Positions 52,000-61,929 of a DNA stretch of 64,000 nt are shown piece after piece. The stretch's first letter is position 1. Each line of letters opens with the position of its first letter. The position numbers were made by a program, and so were the translations under genes. The notes below the pieces were generated by a model. It was not told the origin of the DNA. It ran no database searches and worked only from the letters and a program-made list of their open reading frames with translations. The DNA is from Lacinutrix mariniflava (GTDB lineage: Bacteria > Bacteroidota > Bacteroidia > Flavobacteriales > Flavobacteriaceae), in assembly GCF_001418015.1 (NCBI RefSeq), contig NZ_LIQG01000032.1, positions 248,001-312,000 of the forward strand, in the 5' to 3' direction.

Positions 52000-54219
52000 A
52001 TGACGGAAGCAGAGATAGAGAAAGAAAACGCAACGATTGCAAAAGCCTATAAAGACTTATTAAAGGTTAGTTATACGTCTTTAACAGATGACGATAAAAA
52101 ACTAATTCGGAAAGCTTTTGATGTTGCTGTAGATGCACACAAAACACAGCGTAGAAAAAGTGGTGAAGCCTATATATTTCATCCTATTGCTGTAGCACGT
52201 ATTGTGGCTTCAGAAATAGGAATGGATGCTACCTCTATTGCTGCTGCTTTACTACATGATGTTGTAGAAGATAGCGACGATTATACTGTAAAAGACATTG
52301 AAAAACTATTTGGTGAAACCGTTGCAAGAATTGTAGATGGTTTAACCAAAATCTCATCTTTAAGTAAAGAAAAAGACATGGATGTGTCTCTTCAAGCAGA
52401 GAATTTTAGAAAAATGCTGCTAACACTTAATGATGATGTTCGTGTTATTATTATAAAAATTGCCGACAGACTCCACAACATGCAAACCATGGACTCCATG
52501 CGTCCTGATAAGCAAGAAAAAATTGCAAGCGAAACACTATACATTTATGCACCATTAGCACATAGAATTGGCCTTTATAATATAAAAACAGAGCTTGAAG
52601 ATTTAAGTTTAAAATATACAGAACCGGAGATTTATAACGAGATTCTTCATAAAACAAAAGAAAGCAAGCAAGATCAAGATGCTTACATTCAAGAATTTAA
52701 TAGCGTTATAAAAACCTCTTTAGATAAAGAACAATTAAATTGTGAAATAAAAGGACGTCCAAAATCTATTTTTTCTATTAAACGAAAAATGGAAAAACAA
52801 GGCGTTGCTTACGATGAAGTTTACGATAAGTTTGCCGTTAGAATTATTTACAGATCGGATAAGGAAAATGAGAAATTTCTAGCTTGGAAAATTTACTCAG
52901 TCGTTACAGATCACTTTAGACCAAATCCAACACGATTACGAGATTGGATTTCATCTCCAAAATCTACAGGTTACGAAGCGCTCCATATTACAGTAATGGG
53001 TCCTAAAGGTCGATGGGTAGAAGTACAAATTAGAAGTGAACGTATGAACGAGATAGCCGAAAAAGGTTATGCGGCCCACTATAAATACAAAAATAACGAC
53101 GATAAAGAAGATAATCTCGACATGTGGATTAATAGACTTCAAGAAGCGCTAGAAAACCACTCTACAAATGCTGTCGATTTTGTCGAGCAATTTAAACTGA
53201 ACCTCTACTCTAAAGAAATATTTGTTTTTACACCAAAAGGAGATTTAAAATCTTTACCAAAAGGCGCAACACCTTTAGATTTTGCTTTTAGTATTCATAC
53301 GGAAGTTGGTATGAGAACACGAGGTGCAAAAGTAAACGGAAAACTAGTACCATTAAGTCATGAACTTAATAGTGGTGATCAAGTAGATATATTAACAAGT
53401 GAAAACATAAAGCCTAATCCTAATTGGCTGGATTATGCCACCACATCACGCGCACGAGGTAAAATAAAATCATTACTTCGTGAAGACGAAAAAATTGTTG
53501 CCGAGGATGGTAAGGAGATTTTACGTAGAAAATTAAAACAACTTAAAATTACGCTCGATGAGAAATCGGTTAACGAAATGGTTAGCCACTTTAAACTTAA
53601 AACCAGCTTAGATCTTTTCTATCGTGTAGGAATTGGAACTATAAGCAACCCAATGCTCAAGGACTACGCAGCATCAAGAAGCAATGCTTTAGTCAGTTTT
53701 ATTAAGAATAAGATGAATCGTAAAAATTCGATTTCAAAAGAAGAACTCGAAAAAGATGAAATTACAAGTAGCTACGACATGCTTGTTTTTGGTAAGGAGG
53801 AAGAAACCTTGGACTACAAACTAGCAACCTGTTGCAATCCTATTCCTGGAGATTCTGTTTTTGGTTTCCTTACTATTAACGAAGGTATTAAAGTCCATAA
53901 AAAAAACTGCCCAAATGCATTAAGCTTGCAATCTAATTATGCGTATCGCATAATGCTTGCTAAATGGATTGACTCTTCTAAGCAAGAATACTATGCTAAT
54001 ATTAACCTTTCTGGAATCGATAATTTAGGATTGGTAAATGATATTACTAAAGTTATTTCGGAAAACATGCATGTAAACATGACGAGTATTAGTTTTCAAA
54101 GTAATCATGGTGTTTTCTCTGGAAAAATTAATGTGAGTGTTAAAAATAAAACCTTACTTAAAAAGCTAATCGATAATCTTAAAAAAATCAATGGTATCGA
54201 GAAGGTTACAAGGGCATAA
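52000..54219 (+). CDS. Bifunctional (p)ppGpp synthetase/hydrolase (RelA/SpoT)
   Basis: A 739-residue alarmone enzyme. HD hydrolase domain (about 40-190; HPIAVARIVA, AALLHDVVEDSD), synthetase domain (about 230-360; KFAVRIIYRS, RLRDWISSPKSTGYEALHITV, WVEVQIRS), TGS domain (about 400-465; IFVFTPKGDLKSLPKGATPLDFAFSIHTEVG), a conserved-Cys segment (LATCCNPIPGDSVFGFLT), and a C-terminal ACT domain. Both the HD and synthetase signatures look intact, so it can make and degrade (p)ppGpp in the stringent response. Start ATG at 52000. It is followed after 96 bases by fur. Confidence 0.96.
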   Translation: MTEAEIEKENATIAKAYKDLLKVSYTSLTDDDKKLIRKAFDVAVDAHKTQRRKSGEAYIFHPIAVARIVASEIGMDATSIAAALLHDVVEDSDDYTVKDIEKLFGETVARIVDGLTKISSLSKEKDMDVSLQAENFRKMLLTLNDDVRVIIIKIADRLHNMQTMDSMRPDKQEKIASETLYIYAPLAHRIGLYNIKTELEDLSLKYTEPEIYNEILHKTKESKQDQDAYIQEFNSVIKTSLDKEQLNCEIKGRPKSIFSIKRKMEKQGVAYDEVYDKFAVRIIYRSDKENEKFLAWKIYSVVTDHFRPNPTRLRDWISSPKSTGYEALHITVMGPKGRWVEVQIRSERMNEIAEKGYAAHYKYKNNDDKEDNLDMWINRLQEALENHSTNAVDFVEQFKLNLYSKEIFVFTPKGDLKSLPKGATPLDFAFSIHTEVGMRTRGAKVNGKLVPLSHELNSGDQVDILTSENIKPNPNWLDYATTSRARGKIKSLLREDEKIVAEDGKEILRRKLKQLKITLDEKSVNEMVSHFKLKTSLDLFYRVGIGTISNPMLKDYAASRSNALVSFIKNKMNRKNSISKEELEKDEITSSYDMLVFGKEEETLDYKLATCCNPIPGDSVFGFLTINEGIKVHKKNCPNALSLQSNYAYRIMLAKWIDSSKQEYYANINLSGIDNLGLVNDITKVISENMHVNMTSISFQSNHGVFSGKINVSVKNKTLLKKLIDNLKKINGIEKVTRA

Positions 54220-54296
54220 AATCAACCTTGTTAATAACTGCGTGATAACACTTTATTCTATCTCATAAAATTGTAGAATTACCCCAAAAAAAGATG

Positions 54297-54304
54297 TAAA
54301 TTTG
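54297..54304 (+). promoter_or_regulatory. -7 box TAAATTTG of the fur-type gene
   Basis: Exact TAnnTTTG match 12 bases before ATG 54316. Confidence 0.6.
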
Positions 54305-54315
54305 TTCCTTAAATT

Positions 54316-54774
54316 ATGAGCGCAAATACAGACACAAAAAATCAAGAGATTGTAAAAAATGTTTTTACAGCTTTTTTAGAAGGTAATGGTCACAGAAAAA
54401 CACCTGAACGATACGCTATACTTCAAGAAATTTATAATAACAAAGAACATTTTGATATAGAATCTTTGTATTTAAAAATGAAAAACAAAAAATATCGTGT
54501 TAGTCGCGCTACACTTTATAATACCATAGAATTACTTTTAGACTGTGGTTTGGTTAGAAAACACCAATTTGGAAAAAACCAAGCACATTACGAAAAATCA
54601 TATTTCGATAAGCAACACGATCATGTAATTTTAACAGATACTGGTGAAGTTATCGAATTTTGCGATCCAAGAATACAATCCATAAAAAAAACAATCGAAG
54701 AGGTTTTTGATATTACAATCACTAACCACTCGCTCTATTTTTATGGAACAAAGAATAAAACAGAAGACAACTAA
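54316..54774 (+). CDS. Fur-family transcriptional regulator
   Basis: A 152-residue metal-responsive repressor. The winged-helix half reads [60 protein letters not shown]. The metal-sensing half has the HDH pair in [22 protein letters not shown]. The C-terminal CxxC pairs of many Fur proteins are absent, as in other Bacteroidota members. It may be Fur or a Fur-like peroxide or zinc sensor. Fifteen bases separate it from purA, so the two are likely transcribed together. Confidence 0.9.
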   Translation: MSANTDTKNQEIVKNVFTAFLEGNGHRKTPERYAILQEIYNNKEHFDIESLYLKMKNKKYRVSRATLYNTIELLLDCGLVRKHQFGKNQAHYEKSYFDKQHDHVILTDTGEVIEFCDPRIQSIKKTIEEVFDITITNHSLYFYGTKNKTEDN

Positions 54775-54789
54775 AAAAAACTTACTACA

Positions 54790-56064
54790 ATGGCAGTAGA
54801 TTTACTACTAGGTTTACAATGGGGAGACGAAGGCAAAGGAAAAATTGTTGATGTATTAACCAAGAATTACAACATTATAGCACGCTTTCAAGGTGGGCCA
54901 AATGCAGGACACACACTTAAATTCGATGGCATAAAACATGTGCTTAGAACAATTCCTTCTGGAATTTTTCATAAGGAATCTATGAATGTTATTGGAAATG
55001 GCGTTGTTGTCGATCCTGTAGTATTTATTAAAGAATTAGAAGGTTTAGATCAATTTGATATTGATTATAAAGCAAAACTGATTGTATCTCGTAAAGCACA
55101 CTTAATTTTACCAACGCATCGCTTATTAGATGCTGCAAGTGAAGCTTCTAAAGGAAAAGCTAAAATTGGTTCTACTTTAAAAGGTATTGGACCAACTTAC
55201 ATGGATAAAACGGGTAGAAACGGTATTCGTGTTGGTGATTTAGAGATGCCAGATTGGAAAGAAAAATACAGAGCTTTAGCCAATAAGCATGAAGCTATGA
55301 TTGCATTCTACAATGTGGATGTACAATATGACTTAGCAGAAATGGAAGTTGAGTTTTTCGAATCTGTAGAACGTTTAAAAGAATTACAATTCATAGATAG
55401 TGAAGCTTATTTACACCAAGCGCTAAGAGATGGTAAAACTATTTTAGCAGAAGGTGCTCAAGGTTCACTTTTAGATATCGATTTTGGAACCTATCCATTT
55501 GTAACATCTTCTAACACTACTGCTGCTGGAGCTTGTACAGGTTTAGGTATTGCACCAAACCAAATAAAAGACGTTTTTGGTATTTTTAAAGCATACACTA
55601 CACGTGTTGGTTCTGGACCTTTTCCTACTGAATTATTTGATGCAGATGGCGAAGAAATGGCTAGAGTTGGTCAAGAATTTGGAGCAGTTACAGGTAGAGC
55701 AAGACGTTGTGGTTGGTTAGATTTAGTAGCTTTAAAATACACATGTCGTGTTAATGGTGTTACAAAATTAATGATGATGAAAAGTGATGTGCTTTCAGGA
55801 TTTAAGACCTTAAAAGTAGCAACAGCTTATAAATATAAAGGTGAAACTATCGAACATTTACCGTTTAATATAGAACCTGAAAACGTAGAGCCAATCTATT
55901 CAGAATTCAAAGGTTGGAGTGAAGATTTAACAGGTATGACTGAATATGCTCAATTACCTAAAGCATTAAACGAGTATATAGATTTCCTTGAAAAAGAATT
56001 AGAAATTCCTATTACTATTGTTTCTGTTGGACCAGATAGAAAACAGACTATTTTTAGAGATTAA
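54790..56064 (+). CDS. purA: Adenylosuccinate synthase
   Basis: A 424-residue enzyme that joins IMP and aspartate with GTP hydrolysis in AMP synthesis. Seen: GLQWGDEGKGKIVDVLT (GTP loop and catalytic Asp), GGPNAGHTLKFDG with the catalytic His, GSTLKGIGPTY, EGAQGSLLDIDFGTYPFVTSSNTTA, TRVGSGPFPTEL and TGRARRCGWLD. Length is normal. Start ATG at 54790, immediately after fur. A terminator follows at 56087. Confidence 0.97.
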   Translation: MAVDLLLGLQWGDEGKGKIVDVLTKNYNIIARFQGGPNAGHTLKFDGIKHVLRTIPSGIFHKESMNVIGNGVVVDPVVFIKELEGLDQFDIDYKAKLIVSRKAHLILPTHRLLDAASEASKGKAKIGSTLKGIGPTYMDKTGRNGIRVGDLEMPDWKEKYRALANKHEAMIAFYNVDVQYDLAEMEVEFFESVERLKELQFIDSEAYLHQALRDGKTILAEGAQGSLLDIDFGTYPFVTSSNTTAAGACTGLGIAPNQIKDVFGIFKAYTTRVGSGPFPTELFDADGEEMARVGQEFGAVTGRARRCGWLDLVALKYTCRVNGVTKLMMMKSDVLSGFKTLKVATAYKYKGETIEHLPFNIEPENVEPIYSEFKGWSEDLTGMTEYAQLPKALNEYIDFLEKELEIPITIVSVGPDRKQTIFRD

Positions 56065-56086
56065 TTCTAATTAATTACAACATATA

Positions 56087-56120
56087 AAACCTGCCAAGTT
56101 TAATCTTCGGCAGGTTTTTT
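56087..56120 (+). terminator. Terminator after purA
   Basis: AAACCTGCC/GGCAGGTTT, nine-base stem with a T6 run. Confidence 0.85.
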
Positions 56121-56166
56121 CATATTAAATATTTCCTAATAGATAATGCCAACTCATTTTAATCGT

Positions 56167-56174
56167 TATTTTTG
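56167..56174 (+). promoter_or_regulatory. -7 box TATTTTTG of the OstA-like gene
   Basis: Exact TAnnTTTG match. The ATG at 56146 lies upstream of it, so the start is set at 56194. Confidence 0.6.
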
Positions 56175-56193
56175 CTCAAACACTAATTACAAG

Positions 56194-58050
56194 ATGTTTA
56201 AAAACATATTTATAGTATTTCTTCTAAGCCTAATATCTTTCAACACTTTCGCGCAAAAACGCAAAAATATTGAAATTAAGGACTCCGGTGCTTTTGGTGA
56301 AATAGACGAAGAAAAATATCCAGGCGCAAGAATTCTTACAAGAAGTGATGCAGGGCAAGTACATGTTTACCATGATGGTATCGATATGTATTGCGATCAA
56401 GCTGTTTTGTATGGTAAAGAAAATTTTGTAGAAGCTTATGGCAACGTAAAAATGGTTCAAGGTGATACCATTACTATGGTTTCCAGATACGCCGAATATA
56501 GCGGAAAAACGCAATTAGCCTATGCAAAAGGAGATGTTGTTTTAACCGAGCCAAGTTCAGTTTTAACAACAGACAAGCTCTTCTTCGATCGTGCGAAGCA
56601 AGAAGCTTTTTATAATGAAGAAGGTATGGTGGTTAGAGATTCTTCCGGGACTATAACAAGTACTATTGGTCGCTATTATATGTCACAAAAGAAATACCGC
56701 TTTTTAAACACTGTAAAACTGGTGAACCCTGAGTATGTATTGACTACAAATCAATTAGATTTCTTTTCGGAAACCGGACATGCTTACATGTATGGACCTT
56801 CTAAAATTGTAGGAGAAACAAGTACTGTGTTTTGCGAACGTGGATTTTACAATACAAATAACGACACAGGCCACTTTACTAAAAACTCAAGAATAGATTA
56901 CGATAATCGTGTTGTAGTTGGTGATAGTATGTATTTTGATAGAAATCGCGATTTTGCTTCTGCTACCAACAATATTACTATTACAGATACTATTAATAAA
57001 AGTATTATAACAGGTCATTATGCCGAAGTTTACAAATCAAAAGATTCTGCTTTTGTAACTAAGCGCGCTTTAGCAGTTACCGTTCAAGAAAAAGACTCTA
57101 TTTATATTCATTCAGACACGTTAATGATTACTGGAAAAGAAGATAATAGAATTACAAGAGCTTTCAGAAATGCAAAATTGTACAAATCTGATGTCAGCGG
57201 AAAATCAGACTCCATTCATGTTAATCATCAAACAGGCTTAACACAACTTATTAATTTATCGCGTTTAGATTCAAAAGATGCCTTTGCTGTAAAAAGAAGA
57301 CCTATACTTTGGAATTTAACAAACCAAATAACAGGAGATACTATTCATTTAAAATCTAATACCGAAACTGAAAAAATAGATTCACTTATTGTTTTCGAAA
57401 ATGCTTTTGTTATTAGTAAAGATACTTTAAGCACTGACTATTACAGTCAAATTAAAGGAAAAAGACTTGTTGGGTTATTCGATGAAAATAACCAAATGAA
57501 ACAAGTTAACATCTACAAAAATGCCGAGTCTGTTTTTATTCTTAGAAATGAAGACGATGAATTTATTGGTTTAGATAAAGCGAGATCTGCAAATATTGAA
57601 ATCTATTTCGAAGAAGGTGATATTTACTATTACAAACGATTAGTTAATCCTGATGCTAATACATATCCCGAAGCCGATATATTAAAAGGAGCTTTGAGAT
57701 TAAAAGATTTTGATTGGAGAGAAGACGAAAGACCATTAAGCGTTGAAGATTTATTTAAGGACGATCCTCCTTTAGAATTACCAATAATAAAAGGCTTAGC
57801 TCCTGCTGTTCCTGAAGAAGAGTTTTTTGATGCAGACCTGTTAAATCGTGTTGACAAAGCAGATGACGAAAGCAAACCAAAGGTTCGTTTTGGAGACGCT
57901 AGAGATGACCAACCTTTAAAAGCATCAAGACAAATTCCTACTAAACAGGTTAAGCAAGAAATGATAAAAAAGAAACCACAAGAACAACCAAAGCTAAAAA
58001 GCCTAAAGTCTTCTATTGGAAAAGCAGTGAAATTAGAAGAAAAAAAGTAA
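56194..58050 (+). CDS. OstA-like/LptA-type lipopolysaccharide transport protein
   Basis: A 618-residue exported protein. Start ATG at 56194 (promoter lies between it and the upstream ATG) begins a signal peptide MFKNIFIVFLLSLISFNTFA. The mature part has repeated OstA/LptA beta-jellyroll units: YHDGIDMYCDQAVLYGKENFVEAYGNVKMVQGDTITM, then VVLTEPSSVLTTDKLFFDR, and further ones to about 480. The C-terminus is acidic then Lys-rich. Such large OstA-like proteins of Bacteroidota are thought to move LPS across the periplasm. The next gene starts on the stop codon (1-base overlap). Confidence 0.87.
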   Translation: MFKNIFIVFLLSLISFNTFAQKRKNIEIKDSGAFGEIDEEKYPGARILTRSDAGQVHVYHDGIDMYCDQAVLYGKENFVEAYGNVKMVQGDTITMVSRYAEYSGKTQLAYAKGDVVLTEPSSVLTTDKLFFDRAKQEAFYNEEGMVVRDSSGTITSTIGRYYMSQKKYRFLNTVKLVNPEYVLTTNQLDFFSETGHAYMYGPSKIVGETSTVFCERGFYNTNNDTGHFTKNSRIDYDNRVVVGDSMYFDRNRDFASATNNITITDTINKSIITGHYAEVYKSKDSAFVTKRALAVTVQEKDSIYIHSDTLMITGKEDNRITRAFRNAKLYKSDVSGKSDSIHVNHQTGLTQLINLSRLDSKDAFAVKRRPILWNLTNQITGDTIHLKSNTETEKIDSLIVFENAFVISKDTLSTDYYSQIKGKRLVGLFDENNQMKQVNIYKNAESVFILRNEDDEFIGLDKARSANIEIYFEEGDIYYYKRLVNPDANTYPEADILKGALRLKDFDWREDERPLSVEDLFKDDPPLELPIIKGLAPAVPEEEFFDADLLNRVDKADDESKPKVRFGDARDDQPLKASRQIPTKQVKQEMIKKKPQEQPKLKSLKSSIGKAVKLEEKK

Positions 58051-59234
58051 TGAAAGACCAGTTCTTTAAATACCAAGCACAAACAACACCACACCCTTTA
58101 GCTATGGAAATTTCTCACGCTAAAGGTTCTTATATATACGATACCAACAACAAAGCCTATTTAGATTTTGTTGCAGGTGTATCGGCTTGTTGTTTAGGAC
58201 ATTCACATCCAAGAGTTGTTTCAGCAATAAAAAACCAAGTAGATCGCTATTTACACGTTATGGTTTATGGTGAATACATCCAGAAACCTGCTGCCGAATT
58301 ATGCGAGTTATTAGCGAAAAACTTACCACATCCACTTGAGAAAACATACCTAGTTAATTCTGGAACAGAAGCTATTGAAGGTGCATTAAAACTTGCAAGA
58401 CGCGCAACAGGTAGAAGTCAAATTATTGCTGCGCATAATGCGTATCACGGCAACACAATGGGCTCACTTAGTTTAATGGATTTTGAAGAACGTAAAGCGC
58501 CTTTTAGACCGTTGTTACCAGAGATTAGCCACATTACTTTTAATCACGAGCCACATTTAAAACACATTACCACAAAGACAGCTTGTGTTATTTTAGAAAC
58601 CATTCAAGGTGGTGCAGGGTTTATTGAACCCATAAATAGTTACCTACAAAAAGTTAGGAAACGATGTGACGACGTTGGTGCATTATTAATATTAGACGAA
58701 ATTCAACCAGGAATTGGTAGAACAGGAAAATTATTTGGTTTCGAGAACTATAATTGTATTCCAGACATTTTAGTTACAGGTAAGGGACTTGGAGGCGGTT
58801 TGCCAATTGGAGCATTTACGGCTTCTGCTAAATTAATGGAAACCCTACAAGACAATCCTAAACTGGGTCACATTACTACTTTTGGCGGAAATCCAGTTAT
58901 TGCCTCGGCAGCTTTGGCTACATTACAAGAAATAACAGAAAGTGACTTAATGTCACAAGCTTTAGATAAAGAACAACTTATTAGAACCCATTTAAAGCAT
59001 CCTTTAATACAAGAAATTAGAGGAAAAGGCCTCATGTTAGCAGCAATATTACCATCTACAGAAATAGCTAATCAATTGATTTTAACAGCTCAAGATAATG
59101 GCCTAATTCTTTTTTGGTTATTATTCGAATCTAGAGCTATTAGAATTACTCCTCCACTTACCATTAGCAACGAAGAAATTATAGAAGGCTGTGGCATTAT
59201 TGTTGAAGTATTAAACAATATACAAAGTAAATAG
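58050..59234 (+). CDS. Class III aminotransferase
   Basis: A 394-residue PLP enzyme of the acetylornithine/4-aminobutyrate transaminase class. YDTNNKAYLDFVAGVSACCLGHSHP, LVNSGTEAIEGALKLAR (cofactor phosphate site), AAHNAYHGNTMGSLSLMD, LLILDEIQPGIGRTGKLFGFE (Asp holding PLP nitrogen), and Lys245 in LVTGKGLGGGLPIGAF as the Schiff-base Lys. It transfers an amino group between an omega-amino donor and a keto acid; the donor is uncertain. It overlaps the stop codon of the OstA-like gene by one base and is followed by a TPR gene. Confidence 0.92.
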   Translation: MKDQFFKYQAQTTPHPLAMEISHAKGSYIYDTNNKAYLDFVAGVSACCLGHSHPRVVSAIKNQVDRYLHVMVYGEYIQKPAAELCELLAKNLPHPLEKTYLVNSGTEAIEGALKLARRATGRSQIIAAHNAYHGNTMGSLSLMDFEERKAPFRPLLPEISHITFNHEPHLKHITTKTACVILETIQGGAGFIEPINSYLQKVRKRCDDVGALLILDEIQPGIGRTGKLFGFENYNCIPDILVTGKGLGGGLPIGAFTASAKLMETLQDNPKLGHITTFGGNPVIASAALATLQEITESDLMSQALDKEQLIRTHLKHPLIQEIRGKGLMLAAILPSTEIANQLILTAQDNGLILFWLLFESRAIRITPPLTISNEEIIEGCGIIVEVLNNIQSK

Positions 59235-59390
59235 ACCATTCTAAACTATTAATTGTCAATAGCAAAGCTATTGAAAGCAACCTAATGTTTTATAGTTGTT
59301 CATTACTTTGTTAAAAACATTTGCTTGTAACACATTAAAAATAGCGCTTTGAGCGTTACATTTATTACCAGCAAAGCTGAATTAATGCCT

Positions 59391-60770
59391 ATGGATTTTA
59401 GCCAAGAAGAAGAAAACAATAACGTATCGCTTACTAAATTTGAGTCTATGCTTAAAACAAACAACGTTTTGTTTTTTGACTCTAGTGAGTTTGAAAATAT
59501 TATTCACCATTACCTTAATCAAGGTAAGGTTGCGCTTGCAAAAAAAGCAATAAAATTAGGATTGCAACAACATCCTAGTTCTATTAGTTTAAAACTTTTT
59601 AAAGTTGAAATTTTTGTTTTTGAAGATGATTTAAGCAAAGCTAATGAGCTTTTAAACGAATTGTATATTCTTGAGCCTTCAAATGAAGAAATTTATATTC
59701 AGAAAGCTAATATTTTATCTAAAGAAGATAAGCACGAGGAGGCTATAGACGTTTTAAAACGCGCATTAGTTCTTGCTGAAGATACTGCCGACTTATACTC
59801 TCTCATAGGAATGGAATATTTATTTCTAGACCAATTTGACATGGCAAGAGATAGTTTCATGAAGTGTCTTGAGGCAAATCCAGAAGATTACGCTTCTCTC
59901 TATAATATTATTTATTGTTTCGATTTTTTAGACAAAAATGAAGAAGCTATAGAATACCTAAATATCTATTTAGATACAAACCCTTATTGCGAAGTTGCTT
60001 GGCACCAACTTGGTCGTGAATATTACGAGTTAAAAGATTACGATAAGGCGTTAAATGCTTACGACTTTGCTATCATTTCTGATGATACTTTTGTAGGTGC
60101 ATACATTGAAAAAGGCAAGGTTTTAGAAAAGTTAAACTTGTATAATGAGGCTATAGAAAACTACAGTATTACATTATCTTTAGAAGACCCGACATCTTTT
60201 GCTTTATTAAGAATTGGCAATTGTCACGAGATATTAAGAAACAATGATTTAGCATTACATTATTACTACAAAACAGTACATGAAGATCCACTTTTAGCCA
60301 AAGGTTGGATTGCAATAACTAAGTTTTGTTTTAATCAAAAAGAGTACCAAAAAGCACTGCATTATATTAACAAAGCGATAAGTATTGATAGCGAAAATGC
60401 TTCTTATTGGAAACATTATGCAAAAATTAATCATAGATTAAATTTTCTTGAAGAGGCTGAAAGCGGCTACAAACAAGCTTTGGAACTTGGTAATCACGAA
60501 CTAGAAACATGGTTAATTAGAACTGATATATTAGCAGAATTAGGAGAACAAGAAGCCGCAGCTTTTAATTTAATTCAAGGTCAAGAATTTTACCCAGAAA
60601 ACGCTGAAATAGAATTTAGATTAGCAGGGTTATATTTTCAATTATTAGAAACAGAGAAGGCAACTTATCACTTAAGAAATGGATTGCGTTTTGACGCAGA
60701 ACATGTTATTGTTTTAGAAAGTTTATTTCCAGACGTTTATGAGTCTTTGCTTATTAACAAACTAATTTAG
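59391..60770 (+). CDS. Tetratricopeptide repeat protein
   Basis: A roughly 459-residue cytosolic protein made almost wholly of TPR units (about 10-11 pairs from residue 35 on, e.g. EAIDVLKRALVLAEDTADLYSLIGMEYLFLDQFDMARDSF). The start is set at ATG 59391 (MDFSQEEENN); an ATG two codons earlier (59385) and a GTG-type start at 59349 are alternatives. No signal peptide is seen. TPRs mediate protein-protein contact; the partner is unknown. In flavobacteria this gene is commonly found in the aminotransferase-TPR-DUF368-aroE neighbourhood, as here. Confidence 0.85.
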   Translation: MDFSQEEENNNVSLTKFESMLKTNNVLFFDSSEFENIIHHYLNQGKVALAKKAIKLGLQQHPSSISLKLFKVEIFVFEDDLSKANELLNELYILEPSNEEIYIQKANILSKEDKHEEAIDVLKRALVLAEDTADLYSLIGMEYLFLDQFDMARDSFMKCLEANPEDYASLYNIIYCFDFLDKNEEAIEYLNIYLDTNPYCEVAWHQLGREYYELKDYDKALNAYDFAIISDDTFVGAYIEKGKVLEKLNLYNEAIENYSITLSLEDPTSFALLRIGNCHEILRNNDLALHYYYKTVHEDPLLAKGWIAITKFCFNQKEYQKALHYINKAISIDSENASYWKHYAKINHRLNFLEEAESGYKQALELGNHELETWLIRTDILAELGEQEAAAFNLIQGQEFYPENAEIEFRLAGLYFQLLETEKATYHLRNGLRFDAEHVIVLESLFPDVYESLLINKLI

Positions 60771-60829
60771 AGATGGTTTTACTTCTCGTAGAAAAAAGAC
60801 AAATAGCATCAATTAGTTAAAATCGATAA

Positions 60830-61624
60830 ATGGTACCCGAACTACTATTCCTAATTAAATTAATTGTTGCTATTGCATTCGTTATTGGTTTATCCCTTCT
60901 TGCTGAAAATGTGAGTCCTAAAGTTGCAGGTGTATTATCTGGATACCCAACTGGTTCTGCTATAACTTTATTTTTCTTTGGCTTAGAAGTCAACCCTGAA
61001 TTTGCTGCAACAAGTGCTGTCTATAACATGATTGGATTAAGTGCTGCTCTATCATTTGTCTTTATTTACTACATAGCATCAAAGTACTTCAAAAAATATA
61101 ACATTCTATTTTCTTCTTTATTTGCGATACTAGGCTATTTAGCAATTATTGGGTTATTACATCTTATTGAAATTAATAAATATATAGCTATAGTAATACC
61201 AATTGCATTTTCACTGCTTTGCGTCTACCTTTTTAAAGATATTAAGAATATTAATATACAAACTAAAGCAAAACTCAATTATAAAATCCTCTTTGTAAGA
61301 GCCTTTTTTGCTGCTTTAATTATTTTGTTAATTACAACTGTTCCAAAATTTGTTGGACCAAGTTGGGCAGGCCTTTTTTCTGCCTTTCCAACAACGCTAT
61401 TTCCATTAATGTTAATTATTCACTTTACGTATTCAAAAGAGCACGTGCATACTATTATCAAGAATGTACCCATAGGCATGTTCTCATTGATAATCTATTC
61501 TTTATCAATTTCCATTGTATACCCTTTATATGGAATATATTTAGGAACAATTATTTCATTTGGAGCCGCAACACTGTATCTAATAGTATATAACAAAATT
61601 AAAAGTGCAATAAGCAAACATTAA
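60830..61624 (+). CDS. Polytopic membrane protein, two-fold internal repeat
   Basis: A 264-residue inner-membrane protein with about eight helices. The two halves carry related motifs: AGVLSGYPTGSAITLFFFG (about 33-51) and AGLFSAFPTTLFPLMLII (about 176-193), suggesting an internal duplication. No enzyme motif is seen. The pattern fits a small transporter or a GlpM/DUF3147-like protein; the assignment is weak. Start ATG at 60830. It sits between the TPR gene and the two DUF368 genes. Confidence 0.6.
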   Translation: MVPELLFLIKLIVAIAFVIGLSLLAENVSPKVAGVLSGYPTGSAITLFFFGLEVNPEFAATSAVYNMIGLSAALSFVFIYYIASKYFKKYNILFSSLFAILGYLAIIGLLHLIEINKYIAIVIPIAFSLLCVYLFKDIKNINIQTKAKLNYKILFVRAFFAALIILLITTVPKFVGPSWAGLFSAFPTTLFPLMLIIHFTYSKEHVHTIIKNVPIGMFSLIIYSLSISIVYPLYGIYLGTIISFGAATLYLIVYNKIKSAISKH

Positions 61625-61626
61625 CG

Positions 61627-61722
61627 ATGGAGCGCATATTTACTGAATGTTTAACCCATTTAGACAACCTACAACTATCCAGTTATTCAGATATACCTTT
61701 ACAATATCAAATCAGCGAATAA
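61627..61722 (+). CDS. Possible small ORF after the membrane protein gene
   Basis: ATG two bases after the stop at 61624, 31 residues (MERIFTECLTHLDNLQLSSY...). It could be translationally coupled to the upstream gene, but no promoter, repeat or recognisable motif supports it. The rest of the 61625-61929 gap holds a CTACAAG/CTTGTAG hairpin (about 61860-61885) and the promoter at 61901. Confidence 0.2.
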   Translation: MERIFTECLTHLDNLQLSSYSDIPLQYQISE

Positions 61723-61900
61723 CAAAATAGAAATAGTTAAGAAACAAAATTGAACCATCTTTTCTCACCTATTCAAAATGATTCTTGCATGCAAATATCA
61801 TTTTACTCGTCTCTACCCTATTTAAATATTTAATCAAATAAAGATCGAGAATTTCAAAACTACAAGGTTTCAAAAAACTTGTAGAATTATTAAAATTCCA

Positions 61901-61908
61901 TACCTTTG
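61901..61908 (+). promoter_or_regulatory. -7 box TACCTTTG of the DUF368 pair
   Basis: Exact TAnnTTTG match 22 bases before ATG 61930. Confidence 0.6.
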
Positions 61909-61929
61909 ATTTGATAGAAAAATTAAAAT

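Noticed and set aside
56146-56193. Upstream ATG of the OstA-like gene
   Set aside because: Promoter box at 56167-56174 lies after it, and the signal peptide starts at 56194.
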